Shown piece after piece: positions 42,120 through 51,839 of a DNA stretch of 64,000 bases (position 1 is its first letter; every line of letters starts with the position of its first letter). The notes below the pieces were generated by a model, which saw only the letters and a program-made list of their open reading frames with translations, was not told where the DNA came from and made no database searches. A program made the translations under genes and the position numbers. The DNA is from an uncultured Bacteroides sp. Its GTDB lineage: Bacteria; Bacteroidota; Bacteroidia; Bacteroidales; Bacteroidaceae. Location: the NCBI RefSeq assembly GCF_963676325.1, contig NZ_OY781099.1, forward strand, positions 1,674,001 through 1,738,000, in the 5' to 3' direction.

Positions 42120-42464
42120 AATCTTGAGAATTAAATGTTAAACATGCTTTTAAATCACAGATATAAATATAGTAAATTATTTATTCAAAGGTTTATTCCT
42201 TTAATTAAATTTATCATATTTAACTAAAACATGTTCTTGCGTTCATTAAATACCAATAAATACCCGGAAATACCAAATGAAGCCCAATGCGTTTGCAGCC
42301 AACATATTCATGTAGTACTTTCACGGAGTAATCAAAAAATAAAATTATTAATTAAAACAGTTACCTTGTCAGGCAGGTGAGTGATCTTTGTTTTTTAGAA
42401 GCAAAGATTTAAACATCTATCTCAATCTAATTGTTTTAATTGCAACATTAGAACATATTTAAAT

Positions 42465-43679
42465 ATGCCAATACAAAGAGAATATTCAAGTCCATTTATT
42501 TATCTGATTCTTGTTCTGCCTTTTGGCATCAGCGGTGGTTTTATTGGCGTTACATTGCCATTCTTGCTAGTGAAAAATGGATTTTCAGTAGCAGCAGCTG
42601 CAGCTGTTACAGCATTGGCTGTATCTTCCAATGTATTGCGCTTTCTCTGGGGACCTATGACAGATTTGACTTTGACTTTACATAAATGGTATATAATCGG
42701 AGTCCTTTTCTGTTCTTTCGCTCTGTCTTTATTTTGTTTTATTCCTCTTACCCTGAGCTTCAAAGCAATAATAATGACGCTTGCTTTTGTATCTCAGATA
42801 GCAGCTGCATTAGTTGTGTCTCCTGTAGGAGGATTTATGGCAAAAACGGTAAAAAAAGAAAGAAAAGGTATGGCATCCGGCTGCTTTCAGGCTGCTAGTC
42901 TGGGAGGCTTTGGAATTGGTGGAGGTGTAGGTCTGTGGCTTTCAATTCATTTATCATATCAGGTAGCTATTATTGTGCTGATTTTTGCCATGCTTTTTTG
43001 TTCCTTTGCCCTCTATTGGGTGCCACAGGTAAAGGCCGTATCAGATAAAAAGATATTGGAAAGAATGAAACTTATCGGTGTTGATATTAAGGAACTGATT
43101 CATTCTCCTGTTTCCTTGTTTTCTTCTATAATAATCTTTACTCCAATTGGAGTCGGAGCAGCTCAATGCCTTTGGTCTTCCGTAGCAAAAGACTGGCATG
43201 TTAGTCCTGATTTAGTGGCGCTTATTACCGGAACTATGTTCGGAATTGCAAGTGGAATCGGAGGGTTGTTCGGAGGTTATATTTCTGATAAGTTTGGCCG
43301 ATGGATGGCTTATTTCGGTTCGGGTGCTGCATTGGCTGTAATAACGCTTTTTATGGGAATATTCAGTTTTGTTCAGTCATCATATATAATCGGGGTTTTG
43401 GCTTATGGCTTTATGTGTGGAGTAAACTGTGCAGCTTATTCAGCAATTATTTTACATGCTATAGGGCACGGACTTGCTGCTACTAAGTTTGCATTGCTTT
43501 CTTCGGTGGGCAATATTCCGTTGGCATATATGATTGCCATAGATGGATGGCTTCATGATTATGCAGGGATTAAAATGATGCTTTTTGGAGAAACTCTGAT
43601 TGGATTTTTCTTTATTCTGATTTTTCTGCTTATAATGAAGCATTACAAAATTCACAAAATGAATGAAATTACGTATTAA
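42465..43679 (+). CDS. Major facilitator superfamily transporter
   Basis: 404 residues with about twelve helices. The MFS loop motif after helix 2 appears as RFLWGPMTDLTL, and a second-half counterpart as FGGYISDKFGRWMAY. The family is clear. The arrangement is somewhat like AmpG-type muropeptide or metabolite permeases, but the substrate is not readable. The gene stands alone, and the converging small membrane protein begins 13 bp after its stop on the other strand. Confidence 0.88.
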   Translation: MPIQREYSSPFIYLILVLPFGISGGFIGVTLPFLLVKNGFSVAAAAAVTALAVSSNVLRFLWGPMTDLTLTLHKWYIIGVLFCSFALSLFCFIPLTLSFKAIIMTLAFVSQIAAALVVSPVGGFMAKTVKKERKGMASGCFQAASLGGFGIGGGVGLWLSIHLSYQVAIIVLIFAMLFCSFALYWVPQVKAVSDKKILERMKLIGVDIKELIHSPVSLFSSIIIFTPIGVGAAQCLWSSVAKDWHVSPDLVALITGTMFGIASGIGGLFGGYISDKFGRWMAYFGSGAALAVITLFMGIFSFVQSSYIIGVLAYGFMCGVNCAAYSAIILHAIGHGLAATKFALLSSVGNIPLAYMIAIDGWLHDYAGIKMMLFGETLIGFFFILIFLLIMKHYKIHKMNEITY

Positions 43680-43692
43680 CTGATTAAGATCT

Positions 43693-44025
43693 TTAATCAA
43701 GCCGCTTCACCACAAACCACGTAACTACTCCGCCTGTTATGGTTGCACAAATTTTGGGAAAGCAAAAACTAGTCGATAAATCCGTGCTCATAAGTATGGT
43801 TACAATTGCTCCCAGACAAACCATAGTAATGGCATTAAACGGGTTAATGTTATCGGGCTTTAGGAAAAACAGCGCATAGGAAAAGATCATTGGTACAATA
43901 AGAAAATAACTTCCCCAGTCTGCTATATTATTAAAACCAAGGATTTTTTCGCCTAACCAATACTCCCAGCAAACTAATATTAGTGTAAGAAGAATTCCAA
44001 TAAATAGAAAAACTGGCTTTTTCAT
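43693..44025 (-). CDS. Small four-helix membrane protein, unknown
   Basis: 110 residues from the ATG at 44025 (MKKPVFLFIGIL), preferred to in-frame starts at 44058 and 44040 because it begins the first hydrophobic helix. Four hydrophobic segments are evident: FLFIGILLTLILVCWEYWLG, SYFLIVPMIFSYALFFL, AITMVCLGAIVTILM and ICATITGGVVTWFVV. I do not recognise the family. Confidence 0.65.
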   Translation of the reverse strand: MKKPVFLFIGILLTLILVCWEYWLGEKILGFNNIADWGSYFLIVPMIFSYALFFLKPDNINPFNAITMVCLGAIVTILMSTDLSTSFCFPKICATITGGVVTWFVVKRLD

Positions 44026-44205
44026 GTTAGTTGTGAACATTGTATTTATGGAATACAATATTCGACAAAATCGTTGACATGTGCAAACAATTTAGCTTTG
44101 ATTTAATAATATTTCTTCGCAAAACTAATCATAAGATAATTTGTTTTATAAATAGTGATTAATGATACACGTGGTTATTCATTCAACAATTAAAACTTTT
44201 AAATT

Positions 44206-44535
44206 ATGAAAGATTCTAAGAAGTCAAAAGATGAGGTATCTGAAATACTTAATAAAATAATGAAGAAGCTTGAAAAGCATGAAATCACAATTGAAGAGGC
44301 TAAAAGGCTTTCAAAAAAGGTGAAAGAAGAAATAGATGTTGGTCTTGAAGAGTTGGAATTATTAATCTCAAAAGCCATAATTGCTTATAAAAAGGAATGT
44401 GACGATCGCTTTCTTGAATTTGATGAACCTTGTAAGGAGGCTGCAATTATTGGGCGAAAATATGTTTTTCTATACAATAAAGAGAGATTACTTGCAAAGT
44501 ATGATATGTTTTCAGAAGAAGTTATCTTAGGATAA
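44206..44535 (+). CDS. Small helical cytosolic protein, unknown
   Basis: 109 residues, Lys/Glu-rich. The first ~65 residues form a predicted coiled coil (EVSEILNKIMKKLEKHEITI, then EEAKRLSKKVKEEIDVGLEE). The rest contains KECDDRFLEFDEPCKEAAII. No signal peptide or membrane helix. Family not recognised. An intrinsic terminator follows, supporting an independent transcript. Confidence 0.65.
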   Translation: MKDSKKSKDEVSEILNKIMKKLEKHEITIEEAKRLSKKVKEEIDVGLEELELLISKAIIAYKKECDDRFLEFDEPCKEAAIIGRKYVFLYNKERLLAKYDMFSEEVILG

Positions 44536-44564
44536 CGGAAATTAGGTTTCAGCAATTAATAAAT

Positions 44565-44612
44565 AATCCTGCGGTATATTACAATATTCCAGTTTTTCGC
44601 AGGATTGTTTTT
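44565..44612 (+). terminator. Intrinsic terminator after the small helical protein gene
   Basis: AATCCTGCG and CGCAGGATT pair around a ~25-nt loop and are followed by GTTTTTA. Confidence 0.65.
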
Positions 44613-44641
44613 AGGCTATGGTAAATGGTTAATCTTTTGAA

Positions 44642-46006
44642 CTAGAATAAAACTTTTGCAGATCCACCTAAAGTAATTAGTTGTTTCATATTATTATTAG
44701 CGGGGATGGGAGAGGGCAAGAGGTTATAATCAAGGAAAAATTTTATTCCAAAATTCTTTTTTACTAAATAGTTCAGGGAAGCCCCTGTTCCAAGAATAAC
44801 TCCTCCTGTTTTTCCTATTACTGCAGAGGAGAGTGTACATTTAGAGAAGTGACTATATCCCACCAATAATTTGCTACCGGCCGACCATCTTACAGAAATA
44901 GGATAGGAGAAATATGTGCCGGCAGAAGCTGAAAAAATATCTAAAGGTTCGTTTTGCGGTACATTATTTAATAATACCGGCATACTGGCTGCAGAAAAGC
45001 GACCTCCCAGTCCAAAGTATGGATTCATGAACCACGCTCCTTCCAATCCGGCATTACTTCCGCTTGATGTTGTTAAATAAGCTCCATTGGATACTTTATA
45101 CTTACCGGGTAAAATGTCAATACCTAAAGAAAACCCAAAGAAAGATGGATTATTAAACCTATCGATCGACTTATCCTCAAGGTTAGAGCGGGTAATTCCT
45201 TTATCTTTAAATAGCAGATCTGCCAGATAATATCCAAATTCTGTAGATAAAACACCTATTCCTGCTCCCACCATGACATCACTCATCCAATGCTTGTTAT
45301 TCAGTTCTCGGGTAATCCCCGTAATAGCAGCTACAGAATAAGCCCCCACACTATACCATGGGCTGCAGGTAAGTCCGTATTCTTTATGCATCATAGTAGC
45401 AGCCATAAATGCAGTTGCTGTATGTCCGGAAGGAAACGATTTATTATTGGAACCATCCGGACGCATTTCTTTAGCACTGGACTTCAGAGTATTTACTGCT
45501 GCTGCCATGATAGCTACAGAAAAGGCATCTGAGGCTAACATCCTCTCCCATGAGCTTCGGCCTTTTACACCACCAATCTTCATTCCAATCATTGCAACTG
45601 CAGGGAAAAGTTGCAGATAGTCATCATAATGTAAATGAAAAGAGGGTAGATATTCATTGCGTAAACTGCGGAAATGATTGTCTTCACCTTTCACTATTAA
45701 TCCTGCGGCAATAAGGGGCACGCCAATATAAGTCATCTGGAAAGCACGGGAAGAGGTTATTCTATCCAGCTTCATTTTAAAACTCTCATTCGAATATGGA
45801 TTATTCACAGTATCTGCTCGTGTATATAGAGCCAGATTATCACTGATTGATGTTTCCTTCATGTTGTTTCTGATAGTATTAATATCTTCAAGTGCAACTT
45901 CTCCTTTTGGAGAAATAACTCCACTCACTCTTTCCTGAATATTGTCCGCCTGAACAAATGTCACATGAAGTAATAGCAACAACAAACTAATAAAAAATAT
46001 CTTCAT
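44642..46006 (-). CDS. PAP2-family membrane/periplasmic phosphatase with a C-terminal beta-rich domain
   Basis: 454 residues from the ATG at 46006, which starts a clean signal sequence (IFFISLLLLLLHVTFVQA). The acid-phosphatase triad motifs are K...RP in AKEMRPDGSNNK, PSGH in SFPSGHTATAF, and R...H...D in GITRELNNKHWMSDVMVG. The C-terminal ~170 residues are beta-rich and end in a barrel-like GGSAKVLF. PAP2 enzymes dephosphorylate lipid phosphates such as undecaprenyl pyrophosphate or lipid A. It starts 124 bp after the histidine kinase stop on the same strand and could be part of, or regulated with, that operon. Confidence 0.88.
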   Translation of the reverse strand: MKIFFISLLLLLLHVTFVQADNIQERVSGVISPKGEVALEDINTIRNNMKETSISDNLALYTRADTVNNPYSNESFKMKLDRITSSRAFQMTYIGVPLIAAGLIVKGEDNHFRSLRNEYLPSFHLHYDDYLQLFPAVAMIGMKIGGVKGRSSWERMLASDAFSVAIMAAAVNTLKSSAKEMRPDGSNNKSFPSGHTATAFMAATMMHKEYGLTCSPWYSVGAYSVAAITGITRELNNKHWMSDVMVGAGIGVLSTEFGYYLADLLFKDKGITRSNLEDKSIDRFNNPSFFGFSLGIDILPGKYKVSNGAYLTTSSGSNAGLEGAWFMNPYFGLGGRFSAASMPVLLNNVPQNEPLDIFSASAGTYFSYPISVRWSAGSKLLVGYSHFSKCTLSSAVIGKTGGVILGTGASLNYLVKKNFGIKFFLDYNLLPSPIPANNNMKQLITLGGSAKVLF

Positions 46007-46129
46007 AACCTTATCATTATTCAACAAGGCGAAGGTAGATGAGAAATTTGTAGAGAATTTGAATTTATATCAACTAAAAGAAATTAATGATAAAAAGATG
46101 GGTTAATAAATAGACTTTTGTGTTGGGGC

Positions 46130-47197
46130 TTAATTTGGAAAACGGACAATGAACTCATGCCGGTCTGATTTGTATTGATACTCAATTTCCCAACCGTGAA
46201 GATTGCATATAGCCTTTGCTATGGCTAGTCCCAAACCATTTCCCTTCATTCTTTCTGAAGGACGATGAAATCGTTCAAAGAGTAATTCCTTATCCAACAT
46301 TTCTTCTGAAGATGTATTAGAGATAATCAGTTGATTTGATTTTATTATAATGGATATTTCCCCGTTTGCAATATTGTGACGCACGGCATTTACAATTAAA
46401 TTGTTAATGAGACTTTCCAAAAGAGTTCTATTAGCCTGTATTGTAAGCGACGCAACTTGCATATCTTTTTGAATTGTTATTCCTTGGGTAAATCCGTTGA
46501 GAAGGGGTAACACTTTTTCAATGATCTGAACCACATCGATAAGTTCCATTTGTGTGTATTGCCTGTTATCTATTTTTGCAAGTAAAAGAAGATTCTTATT
46601 CAAGCGTGTGAGGCGCGCGGATACTTCATAAAGGCTTTGCACAATTTCAGCTTGTTGTTCTGTAAGTTCTGGTTGTTGTAGTAACAAATCAAGTTTAGTC
46701 TGGAAAACAGCCAGCGGAGTTTGTAACTCGTGTGATGCATTTTCAGTAAACTCCTTTTGCATCTTATAACTATTTAGATTGTTTTCTATCAATTGAGTAA
46801 GCACTGAATTAAGGCGATTAAATTCTTTTATGCTGCTTTTAGTAAACTGAGGAAGGGTTCCTTTTTCAAGAGAGAAATGTTCAATTCGTTTCAATGTATC
46901 ATCAAAGGGATTCCAAAGCTTTTTAGAAATTAATTTCAGCATAAGGATTAACGAAACCAATAGAACAGTCATTATCAATCCGAATTGCAACACTATACCA
47001 GCTAGCATATCTTGCTCAAAGTCCGTTTTCGGGAGAGGAACTCCAGATTGGGCAGCTTCGATTATTTCTCTTAAATCTTCTGCATAGAAATACTTGGTAA
47101 GAAGATAAAAAAGTGGGGTAGCGAGTATGAAAATAATCACTGTACAAATCGTAAACCTCGTAAGACTTTTATGAAGAAGGCTTTTCATTCTATCCAT
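46130..47197 (-). CDS. Sensor histidine kinase
   Basis: 355 residues. Two transmembrane helices (~15-35 and ~68-90) flank a very short periplasmic loop, which argues for sensing within the membrane. The HisKA box is NASHELQTPLAVFQTKLDLL. The ATPase domain has N box NNLIVNAVRHNIANGE and G2 GNGLGLAIAKAICNL. The kinase phosphorylates the partner response regulator, whose gene overlaps this one by 13 bp. It is the fifth gene of the efflux operon. Confidence 0.95.
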   Translation of the reverse strand: MDRMKSLLHKSLTRFTICTVIIFILATPLFYLLTKYFYAEDLREIIEAAQSGVPLPKTDFEQDMLAGIVLQFGLIMTVLLVSLILMLKLISKKLWNPFDDTLKRIEHFSLEKGTLPQFTKSSIKEFNRLNSVLTQLIENNLNSYKMQKEFTENASHELQTPLAVFQTKLDLLLQQPELTEQQAEIVQSLYEVSARLTRLNKNLLLLAKIDNRQYTQMELIDVVQIIEKVLPLLNGFTQGITIQKDMQVASLTIQANRTLLESLINNLIVNAVRHNIANGEISIIIKSNQLIISNTSSEEMLDKELLFERFHRPSERMKGNGLGLAIAKAICNLHGWEIEYQYKSDRHEFIVRFPN

Positions 47198-47859
47198 TTG
47201 TATCCGGTTCCATAAATATTTTTAATATAATCCGGGCAACCTGTCTCTGCAAGTTTTGCTTTAAGATTCTTGATATGAGCATAGACAAAGCTCTGACTGT
47301 CGAGCATGTCTGCCATATCACCACTAAGGTGTTCTGCAAGGGCACTTTTAGAAACAACTCTATTTTTATTCCCTACGAGAAATAAAAGAAGTTCATATTC
47401 TGTTTTGGTCAGATTAATAATTTGTCCGTTTGCTTTCACTTCTTTATTAAGCAGATCAATAGTCAGATTATTGATTGTTAGTGTATTGTTACTGGAGAAT
47501 TGCCGACGACGAATAAGAGCATAGATGCGTACACTTAGTTCAGGAAGATGAAAAGGCTTGGGAAGATAATCATCTGCTCCAATTTTCAGTCCGCGGACTT
47601 TGTCGTCCAATGAATCTTTTGCAGAGATAATTATCACACCAGCCGGATTGTTCTGCCTTTTTATTTCTTTGAGCACATCAAGTCCGCTTCCTCCGGGTAA
47701 CATTAAATCCAGCAAAATACAATCATAAGAATACAGACTAACTTTTTCTATAGCTTCATCAAACGTAAAGGCCTGTTCGCAAAGATATTTCTCTGCGGTA
47801 AGGTAAGTTGCGATTCCATGTGAAAGTTCGCGTTCATCTTCTATGATTAATAGCTTCAT
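47185..47859 (-). CDS. OmpR/PhoB-family response regulator
   Basis: 224 residues. The receiver has the acidic pocket (LLIIEDERELSHG), phosphoacceptor Asp in DCILLDLMLPGGSGLDVL, a Ser at SAKDSLDDK, and Lys in DDYLPKPFHLPELSVRI. The winged-helix DNA-binding domain follows (LTKTEYELLLFLVGNKNRVV, then YGTGYKWIE at the end). It probably controls the efflux operon in which it lies, together with the kinase; the signal is unknown. Confidence 0.96.
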   Translation of the reverse strand: MKLLIIEDERELSHGIATYLTAEKYLCEQAFTFDEAIEKVSLYSYDCILLDLMLPGGSGLDVLKEIKRQNNPAGVIIISAKDSLDDKVRGLKIGADDYLPKPFHLPELSVRIYALIRRRQFSSNNTLTINNLTIDLLNKEVKANGQIINLTKTEYELLLFLVGNKNRVVSKSALAEHLSGDMADMLDSQSFVYAHIKNLKAKLAETGCPDYIKNIYGTGYKWIE

Positions 47860-47882
47860 AAGAACAAATATATATGAAAAAT

Positions 47883-50800
47883 TTAAGTATGTGATGGTTT
47901 TATCCGATAAATAAATGTGGGCAACACGATAAGCAGCAAAGGCAAAGCTACTATAAACCCGCCAATAACTGCTATGGCAAGCGGTTGATGGAGTTGTGCT
48001 CCGGTACCTATTCCCATGGCTAAAGGTAAAAGTGCAATGACTGCCCCGATTGCTGTCATAAGTTTGGGACGAAGCCTTGTACTAATAGCGTAAATCAGCG
48101 CATGTTTTCGGCTCATTGCCAATAAACTTTCATGGTATTGCAGATAAGTAAATATGGCATTCTCTCCAATAATTCCCACCATCATAATAATTCCGGTATA
48201 ACTTCCAACATTGAGTGCCGTACCTGTAATATAGAGTAATATATAGCTTCCGCAAATACCCAGAACTGATACCAGTAAAATAGTAATGGCTACTTTAAGA
48301 TCTCTGAACATAAATAGTATTACTGTAAATACAAGCATACATGACAATATTAAAATCAACAGTAATTCTTTGAATGATTGCTGTTGCTGAGCATAAGCTC
48401 CTCCGTAAGTAATTGAATATCCTTTGGGTAGAGAGATGTGACGCCGTATTTCATTTTGTATACTTTTCATCGTTCCTCCCAAATCACCTTTATCAAGTCG
48501 TGCTGTTATAACACCCATCGTTTGCAAATCCTCCCGTTGTATCTCACTTGAGCCCGATTTGATGTCTACACGAGCAAATTCCTTTAGCAACTTTTGTTGT
48601 CCGTTTGGAAGAAATATCTGGCTGTTTTCTATATCTTGGGCCGAAACACCGTTGTTAGAATTATAAATCAGTCGGATTGGGGTAAGTTGCTGCTTATCGA
48701 AAACATTTCCTGCCTCATTTCCTTCCATAACTGTCTGTAGCTGAGATTGAAAGTCTGTTGGAGAAATGTTATACTGTGCCAGTTTCTGGAAATCGGGAAC
48801 AATAGAAATAGAAGGGCCGGCAATAATAATCCCATTGAACACATCTGCTGTTCCGGGTGTTTTCTCAACAAGTTTTGCTACTGACTTAGCATATTTATGA
48901 ATAACATCCTGATCCGGACCGAAAATCTTAACTTCAATAGGTTGAACTGAACTCATTAAGTCACCCAACATATCTCCAATTACTTGTCCAAAGTCAACGC
49001 GTAAGGCTGGTTGGGTAGATTCTATCTTTGACCGGATATCATTTATTACTTCATCTGTAGTACGGCATCTGTTTTTCTTTAACTGGATAAGATAATCGCC
49101 GGTATTTGGTTCAGTAATAAAGAATCCCATTTGAGTACCTGTACGTCTGCTGTAAGTCTCTACTTCCGGTATTTTAACCAAGGCTTGTTCTATTTTAACC
49201 AACATATTGTCTGTCTCTTCCAATGTTGTTCCCGGAGGTGACGCATAATCCATCACAATACTTCCTTCATCCATTTCCGGTAAGAATCCGGTTTCCAGAT
49301 TCGGTATTGCATAGGCTGCCATGGCAATAATCACAACTATAAAAGCAATACTATAATAGGGCCTTGAAATAAAGAAACCCACCCATTTCCGTTCTTTAAC
49401 TTTGTGGTTTTCCAGTTCTTTGTATTTCACTTTTCTTCCAAGGAATAGATAGACTACAGGCAACAAAATCCATGTGGCTAGAAAAGAGCAAATTAATGTG
49501 GTGATCATTGTGTTGGTCATTACCTTAAAATATGCACCAGCTACCCCCGTCATCAGCATAAAAGGGACAAAGATAACAATCGTGCTCATAGAAGAACCGA
49601 TCATTGCCTTGAACAGGTATTTTATGGCTTTATGAACTACAACATTGTCTGATTCATCAGGATTCTCTTCATGTGTCCGGTGAATCTGCTCAACCACCAC
49701 AATGGCATCGTCTATTATCAATCCTACAGACGCAGCAATTGCACCCAAAGTCATGATATTAAAGGTCTGCCCGGTGGCGTAAAGAGCAACTAAAGTTAAT
49801 CCCAGTGTGACAGGAATAGTAATCAGAATAGTTAAACTCGCTCTCCATGATTTCAAGAAGCCAACTACTACGATGATGGCCAGGAAAAGACCAATAAATA
49901 AACAATCAGTTACACTCCTGATGCTATCATTTACAAAGTCGGCTTGCACATAATAAGGCTTAATCTGCACATCAGAAGGAATAATGACCTTTAACTTCTC
50001 CAACTGTTTCTCCATATTGGAAGAAATATCTGATACATTTGCATTAGGTTGTTGAATAACTGCTATCAGCACACTCTCTTTTCCATTTGCATTGGTCTTT
50101 ATATATTCTTTCGCCTTATGTATCTCCACTTTGGCTATATCATTTAACTTGATAATCCGTTTCCCGTCATTCTTAATTACAGTGTTTCCCAGTTGCTGCA
50201 GGTTCATGACCCGGGCATCTGTTACAGATAGGTACATAAGTCTGTAATCAGAGAGATATCCGTTTGCCAATAAAAAATTAGTATTATTCATACCATCCTT
50301 TACCGCAGATGGAGTTAATCCCAGTTGAGACATCTTTTCTCTGTCCAGAATAACCCAGTACTCTTTTGTCTCTCCTCCTATAATCCTTATTTCACTGACT
50401 CCTTCTACCTGAGATAGAAAAGGCTTGATAGTGTAAAGTGCCAGTTGTTTTAGTTCAATGTTGCTCCGCTTGTTACTGTTGAGTGAATATCCCATGACAG
50501 CTAAGATGGATGGATCCATTTTCTCCACAGTAATGTTTGTATTCTGCGGAAGTTGATTCCTTATTTCATTTATTCTGGATTCCACTTGCTGTTGTGCAAT
50601 ATTTACATCTGCTTTCCAATCTACAAAAGCAGATATTTCACAACTTCCCCGATTTGTAGTACTACGTACAGACTTCAAATCTGCCACTTTCTTTATTGCA
50701 TTTTCCAAAGGGCGGGTAACGCTTACAGCCATTAGGTCAACAGGTTGTTGTCCGGCTTCGGCTATTACTTTTATTTTCGGGAAGGTTACTTGTGGAAATA

Positions 50801-50903
50801 GTGAAGTCTTTATTTTCATTAGGGAGAATGCTCCACCAAAGAGAATAAGCACTACGATAACAAGCAACGGCGTTTTATAAGTGTAAAAGAAGTCTCTTTT
50901 CAT
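47883..50903 (-). CDS. RND efflux transporter, inner-membrane permease
   Basis: 1006 residues, with the two-fold repeated 6-TM plus large periplasmic-loop layout of AcrB/CusA proteins. The proton-relay helix is seen as ASVGLIIDDAIVVVEQIHRT (Asp-Asp), and the preceding helix as VTLGLTLVALYATGQTFNIM. The N-terminus PLLVIVVLILFGGAFSLMKI and the TSLFPQVTFPKIKV segment are also typical. RND pumps export drugs, metals or lipids by proton antiport. The features do not decide between drug (HAE) and metal (HME) export. The start overlaps the adaptor stop by 4 bp. Confidence 0.95.
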   Translation of the reverse strand: MKRDFFYTYKTPLLVIVVLILFGGAFSLMKIKTSLFPQVTFPKIKVIAEAGQQPVDLMAVSVTRPLENAIKKVADLKSVRSTTNRGSCEISAFVDWKADVNIAQQQVESRINEIRNQLPQNTNITVEKMDPSILAVMGYSLNSNKRSNIELKQLALYTIKPFLSQVEGVSEIRIIGGETKEYWVILDREKMSQLGLTPSAVKDGMNNTNFLLANGYLSDYRLMYLSVTDARVMNLQQLGNTVIKNDGKRIIKLNDIAKVEIHKAKEYIKTNANGKESVLIAVIQQPNANVSDISSNMEKQLEKLKVIIPSDVQIKPYYVQADFVNDSIRSVTDCLFIGLFLAIIVVVGFLKSWRASLTILITIPVTLGLTLVALYATGQTFNIMTLGAIAASVGLIIDDAIVVVEQIHRTHEENPDESDNVVVHKAIKYLFKAMIGSSMSTIVIFVPFMLMTGVAGAYFKVMTNTMITTLICSFLATWILLPVVYLFLGRKVKYKELENHKVKERKWVGFFISRPYYSIAFIVVIIAMAAYAIPNLETGFLPEMDEGSIVMDYASPPGTTLEETDNMLVKIEQALVKIPEVETYSRRTGTQMGFFITEPNTGDYLIQLKKNRCRTTDEVINDIRSKIESTQPALRVDFGQVIGDMLGDLMSSVQPIEVKIFGPDQDVIHKYAKSVAKLVEKTPGTADVFNGIIIAGPSISIVPDFQKLAQYNISPTDFQSQLQTVMEGNEAGNVFDKQQLTPIRLIYNSNNGVSAQDIENSQIFLPNGQQKLLKEFARVDIKSGSSEIQREDLQTMGVITARLDKGDLGGTMKSIQNEIRRHISLPKGYSITYGGAYAQQQQSFKELLLILILSCMLVFTVILFMFRDLKVAITILLVSVLGICGSYILLYITGTALNVGSYTGIIMMVGIIGENAIFTYLQYHESLLAMSRKHALIYAISTRLRPKLMTAIGAVIALLPLAMGIGTGAQLHQPLAIAVIGGFIVALPLLLIVLPTFIYRIKPSHT

Positions 50904-51838
50904 CTTACCTGAGTATTTTTTATTTGAACAGATACTTTTGCAGTGTCAGCTAAACCGTAATTACCGGTTGTTATAATTCTGTCTCTTTCTGTAAACAGAG
51001 GCTCTGTAATTTGGACACGGTCGCCCTTTTCAATCCCCTTTTTTATATTCACCCGCACTGCCGTAGTGTTATTTATAAGTTTCATTATCCAGAATGAAGA
51101 CTGATTTTCATCCGATAAAATAGCTTGTTTAGGCAAAGTAATTGCTTTAGTAATCTTACTTTTAACTAATACAGCTTTTGCAACAAGATTCTCAGGAAGG
51201 TTTATAGGCTGTTTTAGTTTTAAAAAGACACGTTGAGTTTGCGAAGCACTGTCTAGTTCGGGCATTATTTTATTTACAACAGCAGTCACTTTCTTACCAT
51301 CTGGCAAACTAATACCTATTTCTTTATTTTCATTCAAGATACTATTAAGTTCATATGGCAAATTCAATACAAAACCAAAGCTATTTCTATCACTAATTGT
51401 GGCCAGAATCTCACCTTCCTGAACATAGTCTCCCTTTTGATGATTAGACATAACCACATAGCCACTGGTTGGGCAAACGATATTGTTTAAACCCGTAAAG
51501 TGAAAAGATGGATCTAATTTATTCACCTCATTGCCTAAGCTTTTAGCTTCCTTTGTTTGCAACCGGAATAAAACTTCACCTTTGCTCACTTTATCTCCAA
51601 GCTGAATGCCCGACTTTACAATATATCCATTAATATTGGCTTTGATATCAGTTTTCAATATATAAACAGAAGTTGCATTCAGGGTAATTTCGTCTTGCAT
51701 TGATGTTATTTCCGGACTAGTAACTGTGACAGGTGTAGTTGGTTCCTGGGTTTCTGAAGAGGAAGCTGGATCTTTTGCACCACAACTATAAACCAATGTT
51801 CCGGCCAGTGACAACAAAGTGATTATTTTTATTTTCAT
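50900..51838 (-). CDS. RND membrane-fusion (periplasmic adaptor) lipoprotein
   Basis: 312 residues. The signal peptide with a lipobox-like LVYSC (Cys19) predicts inner-membrane lipid anchoring. The biotinyl-lipoyl-like halves are visible as KANINGYIVKSGIQLGDKVS and CPTSGYVVMSNHQKGDYVQE, with a beta-barrel domain after them. Unusually, almost no coiled-coil hairpin lies between the halves (only ~30 residues), so this is a short adaptor. It links the RND permease with the TolC-like channel encoded just upstream. Confidence 0.92.
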   Translation of the reverse strand: MKIKIITLLSLAGTLVYSCGAKDPASSSETQEPTTPVTVTSPEITSMQDEITLNATSVYILKTDIKANINGYIVKSGIQLGDKVSKGEVLFRLQTKEAKSLGNEVNKLDPSFHFTGLNNIVCPTSGYVVMSNHQKGDYVQEGEILATISDRNSFGFVLNLPYELNSILNENKEIGISLPDGKKVTAVVNKIMPELDSASQTQRVFLKLKQPINLPENLVAKAVLVKSKITKAITLPKQAILSDENQSSFWIMKLINNTTAVRVNIKKGIEKGDRVQITEPLFTERDRIITTGNYGLADTAKVSVQIKNTQVR

Positions 51839-51839
51839 A